Positions 37,071-45,275 of a DNA stretch of 64,000 nt are shown here, piece after piece. The notes below the pieces were generated by a model that saw only the letters and a program-made list of their open reading frames with translations, did not search any database and was not told the DNA's origin. Positions within the stretch are counted from its first letter, which is position 1, and every line of letters begins with the position of its first letter. This stretch comes from Frankia sp. AiPa1. GTDB lineage: Bacteria; Actinomycetota; Actinomycetes; Frankiales; Frankiaceae. A program made the position numbers and the translations under genes. Where the stretch lies: positions 186,001 through 250,000 of the forward strand of contig NZ_JALKFZ020000001.1 in NCBI RefSeq assembly GCF_023243075.1, in the 5' to 3' direction.

Positions 37071-37164
37071 GGTGTCTCCTCGTGGTGCCGGCGGACGGTC
37101 GGACGACCGGTCAGGGCCGTCCGCACGCCCTCCCACGGCGTCGGATCGGGTCGTGCGGGTACTG

Positions 37165-37599
37165 CTAGTCGCCGACGGTGATGCCCATCGACCGAGCGGT
37201 GCCGGCGATGATCTTCTCCGCGGCCTCGATCGTCGTGGCATTGAGGTCGGGGAGCTTGGTCTGGGCGATTTCGCGCACCTGGGCGGGCGTCAGCTTGGCG
37301 ACCTTGTCCCGGTGCGGGGTGCCGCTGCCCTTGTCGACTCCGGCTGCCTTGAGAATGAGCCTCGCGGCCGGCGGAGTCTTGGTGACGAACGTGAACGACC
37401 GATCATCGAACACGGTGATCTCGACCGGCACGACGTTGCCGGACTGCGACTCGGTCGCCGCGTTGTACTGCTTGCAGAACTCCATGATGTTCACGCCGTG
37501 CTGACCCAGCGCAGGGCCGACCGGCGGCGCCGGGGTGGCCTTCCCGGCGTTGATCTGGAGCTTGATGATCGCAGTGATCTTCTTCTTCTTGGGCGGCAT
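37165..37599 (-). CDS. rplK: 50S ribosomal protein L11
   Basis: L11 forms the GTPase-associated centre with 23S rRNA and is the site of thiostrepton action and RelA activation. The 144-residue product begins [20 protein letters not shown] and has the proline-rich [19 protein letters not shown] and the C-terminal [11 protein letters not shown]. It is 53 bases downstream of nusG. Confidence 0.98.
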   Translation of the reverse strand: MPPKKKKITAIIKLQINAGKATPAPPVGPALGQHGVNIMEFCKQYNAATESQSGNVVPVEITVFDDRSFTFVTKTPPAARLILKAAGVDKGSGTPHRDKVAKLTPAQVREIAQTKLPDLNATTIEAAEKIIAGTARSMGITVGD

Positions 37600-37652
37600 G
37601 TGCTCGTCTTCCTGCCGGGGCTGCTGGCTTTCGGGTTACGCGGACCGGATGG

Positions 37653-38573
37653 TCAGATCTTCGCGACCTGGTTGAACTGGAGCTCGACGGGTGTTTCCCG
37701 ACCGAAGATCGAGACCAGCACCTTCAGGCGCTGGGCGTCGAGGTTGATCTCGCTGATGGTCGCCGGAAGAGTGGCGAACGGGCCGTCCATGACGGTGACC
37801 GACTCGCCGACCTCGAACTCCTGGACCCGGACGGTCTCGACCTTCTTCTCCTTCGGGGCCGCCGGCGCGAGGATGGACAGCACCTCCTCGCGGCGCAGCG
37901 GCGAGGGCCGGTTGGTAAGCCCCACGAACCCGGTCACACCCGGCGTGTTGCGAACTGCGGACCAGGACTGGTCGGTCAGATCCATCCGGACATAGATGTA
38001 CCCGGGGTACTTCTTCTGCAGGACCATCTGCCGCTTGCCGTTCTTGACGACCGGGACCTCCTCGGTCGGCACCTCGATCTGGAAGATGTAGTCCTCCATG
38101 TTGAGGCTGGAGATCCGGGTCTCGAGGTTGGTCTTGACCTTGTTCTCGTAGCCAGCGTAGGAATGCACGACGTACCACTCGCCCGGCGCGTCCTCGATCG
38201 CGCGGCGCAGCTGCTCGTCCTCGTCCTCATCCGCGGGCGACGGTGTGGAACTCGCCGGCTGCGCTGTGGCCTCGACCGCGCCGCCGCCGTTGAGGGCACC
38301 AGAGCCGTTGAGGGCGCCAGAGCCGTTGAGGGCGCCGCGGTCGGCGCCAGTGTCGGACCCGGGATCCACGGACTCCTGGTCGGACGGATCATCCAGCGCG
38401 GCCGGCTCCGGCGAGGCGGAATCGGCGGCGAGCGTCGCATCACCGAGGACGTCGTCGGGCTCAGCGCCGGCGTCCGTGCTCGCCACCTCGTCACGCTCGA
38501 ACGCCGCCAGGGGATCGAGACGAGAGAGGGCTTCCCCCTGCTCGGAGGAGGCGTGCTCGGGCGACTGGGACAC
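37653..38573 (-). CDS. nusG: Transcription termination/antitermination factor NusG with a long N-terminal extension
   Basis: NusG binds RNA polymerase and links it to Rho or to S10. The NGN domain begins near residue 132 ([32 protein letters not shown]) and a KOW domain ends the protein ([20 protein letters not shown]). The 306-residue length is much above the ~180 of E. coli. The added ~130 residues are acidic and Ala/Ser/Gly-rich, with a six-residue ALNGSG repeat at 81-98. Actinobacterial NusG often has such an extension, but this one is long. It lies between secE and rplK. Confidence 0.96.
   Translation of the reverse strand: MSQSPEHASSEQGEALSRLDPLAAFERDEVASTDAGAEPDDVLGDATLAADSASPEPAALDDPSDQESVDPGSDTGADRGALNGSGALNGSGALNGGGAVEATAQPASSTPSPADEDEDEQLRRAIEDAPGEWYVVHSYAGYENKVKTNLETRISSLNMEDYIFQIEVPTEEVPVVKNGKRQMVLQKKYPGYIYVRMDLTDQSWSAVRNTPGVTGFVGLTNRPSPLRREEVLSILAPAAPKEKKVETVRVQEFEVGESVTVMDGPFATLPATISEINLDAQRLKVLVSIFGRETPVELQFNQVAKI
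38280..38333 (-). repeat. 18-bp in-frame tandem repeat in nusG
   Basis: Three 18-bp units encode [18 protein letters not shown] in the disordered N-terminal extension of NusG. The units are almost identical in DNA. Confidence 0.88.
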
Positions 38574-38734
38574 GCGGGCGATCCTTTGCTCGTAAACGCT
38601 GCTGCTGTGACACCGCTCCAGCGGGACGCTGCGCGGGCGTGGTGCGAGGGTACGGCCGCCGACCGGCTGGCGACCCGGCGTCGACCACCCGCCGCCCGTC
38701 TGCCCACCCCGACCCGGTCGGCCGGCGAGCTCGG

Positions 38735-38983
38735 TCAGCCGAAGATCGCGAGGATCGCCTTCGTCAGCCCGAAGTCGAGACTGGCCACAAAAGCTGTCAC
38801 CACGGTGACAAAGACAAGCACGACCGCCACGTACGTGACCAGCTCGCTTCGCCCCGGATAGACCACCTTCCGGAGCTCCGCCATGACCTCGCGGATGAAC
38901 TGGACAGGCCGATACCGGCGCCGAGCCGCGGTACGTGTGGCCCCCCTGGGACGCGGTGCCGCGTCACGGGTATCGGTCGCCAC
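38735..38983 (-). CDS. secE: Preprotein translocase subunit SecE
   Basis: SecE clamps SecY in the membrane. The 82-residue product has a basic N-terminal region, the amphipathic helix with the conserved [17 protein letters not shown], and one membrane helix at about 49-69. It lies between tRNA-Trp and nusG, the usual actinobacterial position. Confidence 0.96.
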   Translation of the reverse strand: MATDTRDAAPRPRGATRTAARRRYRPVQFIREVMAELRKVVYPGRSELVTYVAVVLVFVTVVTAFVASLDFGLTKAILAIFG

Positions 38984-39030
38984 TCACTCCACCCACTCTG
39001 TCGCCGAATCAGCCGGACCATCGAACAGCG

Positions 39031-39103
39031 CAGGGGCGACAGGACTCGAACCTGCAACCGCCGGTTTTGGAGACCGGTGCTCTACCAATTGAGCCACGCC
39101 CCT
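39031..39103 (-). tRNA. tRNA-Trp(CCA)
   Basis: The 73-base cloverleaf has the acceptor stem AGGGGCG/CGCCCCT, a D arm, the anticodon stem CCGGT/ACCGG with loop CTCCAAA (anticodon CCA) and the T arm GCAGG-TTCGAGT-CCTGT. The discriminator base is G, as in bacterial tRNA-Trp. CCA is not encoded. It lies just upstream of secE, as in Mycobacterium tuberculosis. Confidence 0.97.
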
Positions 39104-39413
39104 AGAACGCGCCCCGACCCCCGGAACCGTCACCGACCCGCACGTTGCGCACCTCCACCGTAACGCACGGTTCGGGCTGCGGGCCGGTTACCGGAATGGG
39201 TACCCGGGCGGACCGAGCATACCCCTTCATCGGCCGGACTCCGCAGGCACCGATCGCGCGAGGTGCTCCAGCCGCAGCCGACCGCCGTCCGAACCGGGCC
39301 CGGTGGGCCCCGCTGCCCGGTCCGTCCGGACCGTCGAGCGCGGCCATCCGGATCTGTCGATCCCGGCCGCGTGCTTGGCGCCCCCCCGTGAGCACCATGG
39401 CAGCATGGGCGGC
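39104..39413. other. Spacer between tRNA-Trp and the aminotransferase gene
   Basis: No gene is seen. Two divergent promoters are expected here. A TATGCT at 39216-39221 on the minus strand is the best -10-like sequence, but it has no good -35. Confidence 0.4.
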
Positions 39414-40613
39414 ATGAGCAGGATCTCACGCCGCATCGGCGCCATCGCCCCATCCGCCACGCTCGCCGTGGACGCGACGGCGAAGGCGATGCGCGCCGCC
39501 GGTCAGGACGTCGTCGTCTTCGGTGCCGGTGAACCGGACTTCCCGACGCCGGACCACATCGTCGCCGCTGCCGAGAAGGCATGCCACGAACCCAGGTTCC
39601 ACCGCTACACCCCCTCCGGCGGACTGCCGGAGCTGCGTGCCGCGGTCGCCGAGAAGACCCGGCGCGACTCCGGCGTCTCGGTGACCCCGAGCCAGGTTCT
39701 GATCACCAATGGTGGCAAGCAGGCCGTCTACGAGGCGTTCGCGACTCTGCTGGATCCAGGGGATGAGGTACTGCTGCCAGCGCCGTACTGGACGACCTAC
39801 CCCGAGTCGATCCGGCTGGCGGGCGGCGTACCAGTCGAGGTCGTGACCGGCCCCGACGCCGACTACCGGGTCACCGTCGAACAGCTCGATGCCGCCCGCA
39901 CCGAGCGCACCAAGGTGCTGCTGTTCTGTTCGCCCTCCAACCCGACCGGCGCGGTGCACACGCCGGAGGAGGTCCGCGCGATCGGCGAGTGGGCGGCCCG
40001 CAGCGGGATCTGGGTGCTGGCCGACGAGATCTACGAGCACCTCGTCTACGGCGAGGCCCGGTTCTCCTCGATCCTCGCCGAGGTCCCGGACCTGGCCGAG
40101 CGATGTGTCATCGTCAACGGCGTCGCGAAGACCTACGCGATGACCGGCTGGCGGGTTGGCTGGCTGCTCGGCCCCACCGACGTCATCGGTGCCGCGACGA
40201 ACCTGCAGTCCCATGCGACGTCGAACGTGTCGAACATCGCCCAGGCCGCCGCCCTCGCCGCGGTCACCGGCCCGCTGGACGCCGTTGTCGAGATGCGCAC
40301 CGCCTTCGACCGGCGCCGCCTGACCATGCACCGGATGCTCAGCGAGATCAACGGGGTCCGGTGCCCGGTGCCGCAGGGGGCCTTCTACTGCTACCCGTCG
40401 CTGCAGGAGGCGCTCGGCCGTCCCCTGCGCGGGCGGCTGCCCGCGACCAGTTCGGAGCTCTGCCAGCTCATCCTCGAGGAGGTGGGCGTGGCGATCGTCC
40501 CCGGCGAGGCGTTCGGGACCCCGGGCTTCGCCCGGCTGTCGTACGCGCTCAGCGATGATGATCTGGTCAAGGGCGTCGACCGGGTCGCCGCGCTGTTCGC
40601 CGAGCTCGGCTGA
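39414..40613 (+). CDS. aspC: Pyridoxal-phosphate aminotransferase, aspartate type (class I, Ib)
   Basis: Class Ib enzymes transfer the amino group of aspartate to 2-oxoglutarate. The start chosen gives [20 protein letters not shown] and 399 residues; an ATG three codons earlier is possible. PLP-site residues are visible: Asn176 (SPSNPTGA), Asp204 and Tyr207 (LADEIYEHL) and the Schiff-base Lys239 ([17 protein letters not shown]). [11 protein letters not shown] and [10 protein letters not shown] are typical. Gene order beside secE matches Streptomyces. Exact substrate preference cannot be told from sequence. Confidence 0.88.
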   Translation: MSRISRRIGAIAPSATLAVDATAKAMRAAGQDVVVFGAGEPDFPTPDHIVAAAEKACHEPRFHRYTPSGGLPELRAAVAEKTRRDSGVSVTPSQVLITNGGKQAVYEAFATLLDPGDEVLLPAPYWTTYPESIRLAGGVPVEVVTGPDADYRVTVEQLDAARTERTKVLLFCSPSNPTGAVHTPEEVRAIGEWAARSGIWVLADEIYEHLVYGEARFSSILAEVPDLAERCVIVNGVAKTYAMTGWRVGWLLGPTDVIGAATNLQSHATSNVSNIAQAAALAAVTGPLDAVVEMRTAFDRRRLTMHRMLSEINGVRCPVPQGAFYCYPSLQEALGRPLRGRLPATSSELCQLILEEVGVAIVPGEAFGTPGFARLSYALSDDDLVKGVDRVAALFAELG

Positions 40614-40650
40614 CCGGGCGATATCCCCTTACCTGCGGGAGTCACTGAGG

Positions 40651-40687
40651 ACGAGCTCGGTGCGGGAGCGAGGCGCACCGAGCCCGT
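40651..40687 (+). terminator. Terminator after the aminotransferase gene
   Basis: GCTCGGTGCG (40655-40664) pairs perfectly with CGCACCGAGC (40674-40683) and the flanks extend the stem imperfectly. It starts 38 bases after the stop. Confidence 0.7.
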
Positions 40688-40697
40688 CCAGGGACCA

Positions 40698-40728
40698 GGT
40701 TCCGGCGCGTCTCCCAGGCGCCGGAACC
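40698..40728 (-). terminator. Terminator after hadB
   Basis: GGTTCCGGCGC (40698-40708) pairs perfectly with GCGCCGGAACC (40718-40728). It lies 28 bases past the hadB stop and back to back with the hairpin of the convergent aminotransferase gene. Confidence 0.75.
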
Positions 40729-40756
40729 CGGGCTCGGGGGCGCGCCTCCGGCCGAC

Positions 40757-41185
40757 TCAGGGCAGCCGGAGGGTGGCCCGCGAGGCCATCAGAACCTTCT
40801 CCCCGCGGCACCGGGTGGTGAGATTCACCACCACATGGTTGCCGTCGAGCTTCTTCTCCACGACACCGCGCACGGAGACGAGGGCGCCCTCGTCGTCATC
40901 GGGAACCACGACCGGGGAGGAGAACTTCACCCCGAACTCGACGATCGCCCCGGGGTCACCAGCCCAGTCCGTGACCAGCCGGGCCGCGGTCGCCATGGTG
41001 AGCATCCCGTGCGCGATCACCCCGGGCAAGCCGGACTCGGCCGCCGCCCGATCGCTCCAGTGGATGGGGTTGAAGTCGCCGGACGCCCCGGCATACCGGA
41101 CGAGGTCGGACCGACGCAGCGGGAACAGCCGCTCGGGCAGCTCGGTGCCGACCTCGACGTCGTCATACGCGATCGTCGCCGTCAT
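40757..41185 (-). CDS. hadB: (R)-3-hydroxyacyl dehydratase subunit, MaoC hot-dog fold (HadB-like)
   Basis: MaoC-type hydratases remove water from 3-hydroxyacyl thioesters in fatty-acid elongation. The 142-residue product shows the hydratase signature GDFNPIHWSDRAAAESGLPG with catalytic Asp37 and His42, then VIAHGMLTM. In M. tuberculosis HadB is the catalytic partner of HadA or HadC, and the gene order here is the same. The organism lacks other evidence for mycolic acids, so the substrate is probably an ordinary fatty-acid or polyketide intermediate. It is 70 bases downstream of hadA. Confidence 0.88.
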   Translation of the reverse strand: MTATIAYDDVEVGTELPERLFPLRRSDLVRYAGASGDFNPIHWSDRAAAESGLPGVIAHGMLTMATAARLVTDWAGDPGAIVEFGVKFSSPVVVPDDDEGALVSVRGVVEKKLDGNHVVVNLTTRCRGEKVLMASRATLRLP

Positions 41186-41255
41186 CGTCGTACTCCCTAC
41201 GCAGTCAGCTGTCCCGCTGTCATCGGATCGCCGGGCGGCGCCGGGCGCGTTCGGG

Positions 41256-41714
41256 TCACTCGCGCGGCGCGGCGGTTCCTCGCGACACCAGGGTGCAGGT
41301 ACCGGTGGCGACCTGTTCACCGGCGGTCGTCTCGTACTGGTAGGTGGTGACGAGCACCTCGTTGCGGCCCACCGACCGGATGCTCGTCAGCGTCGACGCC
41401 GTAACCAGCTCATCCCCGGCGAACACCGGACGGCGCTGACTGAAACGTTGCTCGCCGTGGACGACCAGCGTGTAGTCCAGACCGAGCGCCGGGTCGTCGG
41501 TCGGCAGGCCCAGCGCGCCGGGAATGGCGTTGACCAGGAACGTTGGCGGCGCGACCAGATCGGGATAGCCGGCGGCCTTGGCCGCCTCCACATCGTGGTA
41601 GAGGGGGTTGTCGTCTCCGATGGCCTGGGCGAACCGTCTGATGTGCTCCCGCCCGACCTGGAACGGCACCTCGGCGACGAAGCGTCGACCGACGAAGTCC
41701 TGGTTGAGCGGCAT
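41256..41714 (-). CDS. hadA: HadA-like non-catalytic dehydratase subunit (FAS1-type dehydratase N-terminal)
   Basis: HadA proteins are MaoC-like hot-dog subunits that hold the acyl chain while HadB does catalysis. The 152-residue product begins MPLNQDFVGRRFVAEVPFQV. It has REHIRRFAQAIGDDNPLYHD, typical of this family, and the VAPPTFLVNAIPG segment. The ATG follows an in-frame GTG by one codon, so either could start it. It lies between rpmG and hadB exactly as in mycobacteria. Confidence 0.87.
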   Translation of the reverse strand: MPLNQDFVGRRFVAEVPFQVGREHIRRFAQAIGDDNPLYHDVEAAKAAGYPDLVAPPTFLVNAIPGALGLPTDDPALGLDYTLVVHGEQRFSQRRPVFAGDELVTASTLTSIRSVGRNEVLVTTYQYETTAGEQVATGTCTLVSRGTAAPRE

Positions 41715-41738
41715 CACGGCTCCGTCTCTGGGTGTCGA

Positions 41739-41833
41739 GGCTCCTGGGCGACCAGGATCCTGGGCGACGAGGATCCCCGGGCGACGAGGTCTCTGGCGCC
41801 GCAGCTTCTGGGGCCGCGGTTCCCGGGTAGCGA
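41739..41833. repeat. Six-unit degenerate tandem repeat upstream of hadA
   Basis: Units of 15-17 bp follow one another: for example GGATCCTGGGCGACGA (41755-41770) and GGATCCCCGGGCGACGA (41771-41787), flanked by more diverged copies at 41739-41754 and 41788-41833. It begins 24 bases upstream of the hadA start on the minus strand. Confidence 0.8.
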
Positions 41834-41918
41834 GGTGTCAGGAGCACCATCCCACCACGCGGGCTCGTCGCACGGCCGATGTGGACCAGCCCGATGGTGG
41901 CGTCATCCGTCGACACTG

Positions 41919-41948
41919 CACACCTCGACATGGCACACCTCGACATGG
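41919..41948. repeat. 15-bp tandem duplication between rpmG and hadA
   Basis: CACACCTCGACATGG occurs twice exactly (41919-41933, 41934-41948), just downstream of the rpmG terminator. Confidence 0.92.
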
Positions 41949-41956
41949 CACGCAAA

Positions 41957-41988
41957 ACAGCCGACCAGGTTGATACCTGGCCGGCTGT
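41957..41988 (-). terminator. Intrinsic terminator of rpmG
   Basis: A 13-bp stem with one mismatch (41957-41969 with 41976-41988) is followed on the minus strand by TTTTG, a short U-tract. It lies 45 bases past the rpmG stop. Confidence 0.85.
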
Positions 41989-42033
41989 CGCGGATCATCG
42001 ACGAGCGCCGAGACGCGCCCGAGCCGAGTCGCC

Positions 42034-42198
42034 TCAGCGGGTCTCGCGGTGCTCGGTGTGCTTGCCGCAGTTCGGGCAGAACTTCTTCAGCTCAAGACGA
42101 TCCGGGTCATTACGCCGGTTCTTGCGCGTGATGTAGTTCCGGTGCTTGCACACCTGGCACGCCATCGTGATCTTTGGGCGAACGTCAGTGGCGGCCAC
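42034..42198 (-). CDS. rpmG: 50S ribosomal protein L33, zinc-type
   Basis: L33 binds near the E-site of the large subunit. It starts at a GTG with AGAGG upstream and has 54 residues. Cys14, Cys17, Cys41 and Cys44 (CQVC, CPNC) form the zinc ribbon of the C+ form. It lies between tRNA-Met and hadA. Confidence 0.96.
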   Translation of the reverse strand: MAATDVRPKITMACQVCKHRNYITRKNRRNDPDRLELKKFCPNCGKHTEHRETR

Positions 42199-42291
42199 GG
42201 CGTGATGCCTCTTTCTAAGTCGACTGCTGAACTGAGTGGGGTAGCGGCAGGCCGCGAACCCCAAGAGGGCACGGCCCGCCGCGCCCCGACG

Positions 42292-42365
42292 TAGCGGTGG
42301 CCGGACTTGAACCGGCGACACAGCGATTATGAGCCGCTTGCTCTGCCAGACTGAGCTACACCGCC
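42292..42365 (-). tRNA. tRNA-Met(CAT), elongator type
   Basis: The 74-base cloverleaf has an acceptor GGCGGTG/CACCGCT with a G1-U72 pair, the anticodon stem GCGGC/TCGCT region with loop CTCATAA (anticodon CAT), and the T arm GCCGG-TTCAAGT-CCGGC. The discriminator is A and CCA is not encoded. Position beside tRNA-Thr and rpmG matches the elongator metT of mycobacteria; a tRNA-Ile(CAT) is less likely. Confidence 0.93.
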
Positions 42366-42466
42366 AGGATGGCCACCCGGATCACCGGGGACCGGACCAG
42401 CTTACCCGGGAGAACCGGCGGAACCGCTCAACCCAGACACGAACCCGCCCGAAGACCGGAACGCGG

Positions 42467-42539
42467 AGCCCCTTTACGGAATCGAACCGTAGACCTTCTC
42501 CTTACCATGGAGACGCTCTGCCGACTGAGCTAAAGGGGC
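42467..42539 (-). tRNA. tRNA-Thr(GGT)
   Basis: The 73-base cloverleaf has the acceptor GCCCCTT/AAGGGGC, an anticodon arm CTCC/GGAG with loop containing ATGGTAA (anticodon GGT) and the T arm TACGG-TTCGATT-CCGTA. CCA is not encoded. It lies 101 bases upstream of tRNA-Met. Confidence 0.95.
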
Positions 42540-43075
42540 GCGAGGTCGCGGAGCTCAGATTACACGACGCCGGGCGCGAGTGGGTGGGCCACCCCCTGTC
42601 GATTCGTCCGCCAGCCGCCGCCCGTCCCGTCGGGCTTCCCCCCGCCCTCCGTCCGCGCGGGCTCCCATCCGCGGGCGTCGGCCTCGCCGCAGCGGACAGC
42701 CACCCTTTGGGCTCCCTTCATCCCCCTTCGCCCGATGGCGCGCCGCCACGCCCGACCCGCCGCCCACTGCGTCCCGAAGATGGCGTGACGCCCGGGGAAC
42801 ACAACTGTCCGTAGTTAGTAACTCGAGCCACCTCAGCTTTGGTAGCTGTAAGTAATTCCTCGAATGCTTAGCGTGTAGCCCGCCTGGTGGTCCGTCCTTG
42901 CCTGACGCGACCGACCGGCTCCCGAGCCTCCTGAGCGTCGCCTCCCGAGCATCGAGGGTTGCCCATGCGCCTCACTCCGCGTCCTGGCCAGTTCCCGCAC
43001 CCACGAGCCGTCCCGCCCGATCACGCCGCCCACCCGGGCGGATCCATTCCGGCTCCCTCGACCCAGGACCGGACG
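42540..43075. other. Spacer between tRNA-Thr and the muramidase gene
   Basis: No gene is supported. A patch at about 42805-42880 is clearly richer in A/T than its surroundings and may hold promoters. I cannot place a -35/-10 pair with confidence. In-frame codons at 42959-43075 could extend the muramidase, but the signal peptide starts at 43076. Confidence 0.45.
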
Positions 43076-44323
43076 ATGCTCCCCGTCCCGCTACCGCGCC
43101 GGTTGTTCAGCATCGCGATGCTCACGGCCGCGACGCTCACCCTGTCCGGCACGACCGGTGTCGCGCACGGCGCGACCCCCTCACCGCTGTGGCCACGCGG
43201 GGTGGACGTGGCGTCCTGGCAGCATCCCGGCGGCAGGCCGATCGATTGGAAAGCCGCCCGGCTCTCCGGTGTGAGCTTCGCGATCATCAAGGCAACCGAG
43301 GGCCTGCGGTACGCCAACCCCTACTACGCCGCCGACCGCGACGCGGCGGCCCAGGCCGGACTGGTGGTCGGGGCGTACCACTACGCGCGACCCTCCGCGT
43401 CTATCGGTACCGCCGTGGAACAGGCGAAGCACTTCGTTGCGGTGACCGGCCTGACCCGGGCCCCCGCAACCCTCGCCCCGGCACTCGACCTCGAGGACAG
43501 CGGCGGGCTCGACCCGAAGACACTCGTCGCGTGGACCAGGGCGTTCCTCGAGGAGGTCGAGTCGCAGACCGGCCGCACGCCCACTCTCTACACCTACCGG
43601 TCGTTCTGGACCGACAGGATGGGCGACTCCCACGACTTCACGAAGTACCCGATCTGGTTCGCGATCTACAACAAGGAGGCGACACCGGGCAGGCTGCCGG
43701 GCGGCTGGCCGGGCTGGGCACTGTGGCAGTACACCTCGGGCGGGGAAGTGCCGGGAATCGCCGGCGCGGTGGACACGAATGTCGTGTGCTGCACGCCGGC
43801 GGCGCTGGCCGCCCACGCGGACGGCACTCTCAGCGAGATCCAGAAGTGGCACGCCGGTGCGGGACTGACCGCGCTCGTGCTCGGCGCCCCGATCTCGGTG
43901 GAGAACCCGGCCGGTGGCGGGGGGCGCTGGCAGCAGTACGCGAACGGGCTCGCCTTCTGGTCGGTCTCGACCGGCGTGCACGCCCTGTACGGCCCGATCT
44001 CCACGAAGTACCTCGCCCTCGGCGGCTCCAACAGCCTCCTGCGCCGCCCGATCAGCGACATCGAGTTCACGTCCGCGCCCGGCGGCCAGCAGGCCCGCTT
44101 CCAGGGGGGCTGGATCTACTGGAGCGCCGCGACGGGAGCACACGAGGTGCACGGCCAGATCCTGCGGACCTACCTGGCCCTGGGCGGTTCGGGTTCCGCG
44201 CTGGGCCTGCCCACGTCGGACGAGTACTCGGTGCCCGGCGGTCGACAGAGCAGCTTCCAGCATGGCCGGCTGCGCTGGGACGCGGTCACGGGCAAGGTCA
44301 CCCCACTTCCCCCAGGCCCGTAG
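43076..44323 (+). CDS. Secreted GH25 muramidase (lysozyme) with LGFP repeats
   Basis: GH25 enzymes cleave the MurNAc-GlcNAc bond of peptidoglycan. Starting at 43076 gives a signal peptide (basic LPRRLF, hydrophobic AMLTAATLTLSGTTGVA) with likely cleavage near AHG. The GH25 domain occupies ~40-230 with the catalytic Asp/Glu positions in RGVDVASWQHP (Asp44) and LDLED (Asp138, Glu140). LGFP-type repeats follow from ~265 to the end (LGLPTSDEYSVPGG is the clearest), which in other actinobacteria anchor proteins to the cell wall. A longer start at 42959 is possible. The product is 415 residues. Confidence 0.88.
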   Translation: MLPVPLPRRLFSIAMLTAATLTLSGTTGVAHGATPSPLWPRGVDVASWQHPGGRPIDWKAARLSGVSFAIIKATEGLRYANPYYAADRDAAAQAGLVVGAYHYARPSASIGTAVEQAKHFVAVTGLTRAPATLAPALDLEDSGGLDPKTLVAWTRAFLEEVESQTGRTPTLYTYRSFWTDRMGDSHDFTKYPIWFAIYNKEATPGRLPGGWPGWALWQYTSGGEVPGIAGAVDTNVVCCTPAALAAHADGTLSEIQKWHAGAGLTALVLGAPISVENPAGGGGRWQQYANGLAFWSVSTGVHALYGPISTKYLALGGSNSLLRRPISDIEFTSAPGGQQARFQGGWIYWSAATGAHEVHGQILRTYLALGGSGSALGLPTSDEYSVPGGRQSSFQHGRLRWDAVTGKVTPLPPGP

Positions 44324-44332
44324 CCTCGGGAC

Positions 44333-44394
44333 GACCAGGGCTGTGGGAGACCAGGGCTGTCGGCGAGCAGGGCTGTCGGCACGCAGGCACGCGG
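44333..44394 (+). repeat. 16-bp tandem repeat after the muramidase gene
   Basis: Three units close to GACCAGGGCTGTCGGC lie at 44333-44348, 44349-44364 and 44365-44380, and a diverged partial unit follows. The array starts nine bases after the stop codon. Confidence 0.88.
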
Positions 44395-44460
44395 ATGAAG
44401 AGGGATGACGTAGGCGGGCGGCGGGTATCGCACCCTAGCGGCGGATGGTAGTCATTCAAA

Positions 44461-44478
44461 TACCAGCGGCTACTGGTA
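44461..44478. promoter_or_regulatory. Palindrome upstream of the four-helix membrane protein gene
   Basis: TACCAG and CTGGTA are separated by six bases (44461-44478), ~130 bases before the next start codon. The symmetry is operator-like; no regulator is identified. Confidence 0.35.
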
Positions 44479-44611
44479 CGTCGCCGGACCGCATGGTGCG
44501 GGCATCGACCCGCCGCGACCACAAGGTCGCGCCGCCGATCCCGGATGTCCGCCCTCACCGGGCACGGCGGTTCCTGCCGTGCGCGATGCCGGCGGGCAAG
44601 GGGAGGACCAG

Positions 44612-45271
44612 ATGGCAGGAAACCGGGCAGCGGTCCCGAGAGGTGGATGGCTCACCTTCGCCGCTGTCATCATGTTCATCGTCGGATTCCACAATCTGAT
44701 CTACGGCATCGCCTCACTGCGCGACTACACCGTGATCGTGAACAACCTGACCACCGGCGACGTCAACGTGCTGTACGCCGACCGGAACTTCTGGGGCTGG
44801 TTGTTCATTTTCATCGGCATCGTGGAGATGGCGATCGCGTTCGGGGTCTACGCCCGCAACGAGGCGGCCCGCTGGGCCGGAGTGGTGATCGCGTCGATCA
44901 ACGCGATCGGCCAGCTCGCCTACCTCGCGGCGTTCCCGGTGTGGTCGGTCGTGATCATCGCCATCGACGTCCTGGTGATCTACGCCCTGCTCACCCATGA
45001 GTTTGCGCCCGCCGGAGGTGGCCACGGGCAGCCCTACCCGAGTGACCGGCCGGGCGTCGGCGCTCCCGCCGGCCGCGCCGCCGGCGTCGGACGGCCGACC
45101 GAGCACGCGACCGCCGCACCTGGCGGATCCGGCGCGGCGGCAGGCGGTCGCCCGGCTGCTGGCGGCTCCGCCGAGCCGCCGGGATACGGCGGGCCACCCG
45201 GCTATGACGCTCCCGGACCTGACGCTCCGACCGGATACGGCCAGCACGGCGAGGGACGTCCGTCGCGGTGA
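44612..45271 (+). CDS. Four-helix integral membrane protein (DUF7144-like)
   Basis: The ATG at 44612 follows GGGGAGGA by five bases, which decides the start over an upstream ATG. The 219-residue product has four membrane helices in the first ~130 residues (LTFAAVIMFIVGFHNLIYGI, GWLFIFIGIVEMAIAFGVYA, AGVVIASINAIGQLAYLAAF, VVIIAIDVLVIYALLTHEF). A Gly/Pro/Ala-rich tail of ~85 residues follows. I believe it belongs to the actinobacterial DUF7144 group, from memory of the helix pattern. Its function is unknown. It converges on the next gene with four bases between. Confidence 0.75.
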   Translation: MAGNRAAVPRGGWLTFAAVIMFIVGFHNLIYGIASLRDYTVIVNNLTTGDVNVLYADRNFWGWLFIFIGIVEMAIAFGVYARNEAARWAGVVIASINAIGQLAYLAAFPVWSVVIIAIDVLVIYALLTHEFAPAGGGHGQPYPSDRPGVGAPAGRAAGVGRPTEHATAAPGGSGAAAGGRPAAGGSAEPPGYGGPPGYDAPGPDAPTGYGQHGEGRPSR

Positions 45272-45275
45272 GCCG

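Larger units (their letters stand above)
41715..42033 (-). other. Spacer between rpmG and hadA
   Basis: No gene is seen. These 319 bases hold the rpmG terminator, a 15-bp duplication and a six-unit degenerate tandem repeat. Confidence 0.7.

Noticed and set aside
39303..39413. An upstream extension of the aminotransferase starting at 39303
   Set aside because: The extra 37 residues are Pro/Arg-rich, lack homology, and the ATG at 39414 gives the family N-terminus.
41739..41948. CRISPR-like array
   Set aside because: The repeats are directly adjacent without spacers of 30-40 bases, and no cas gene is near. They are tandem repeats.
42800..43075. A cyclic di-AMP riboswitch before the muramidase gene, as found before some actinobacterial wall hydrolases
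   Set aside because: I could not match the conserved ydaO-type core sequences or stems. A covariance-model search would decide.
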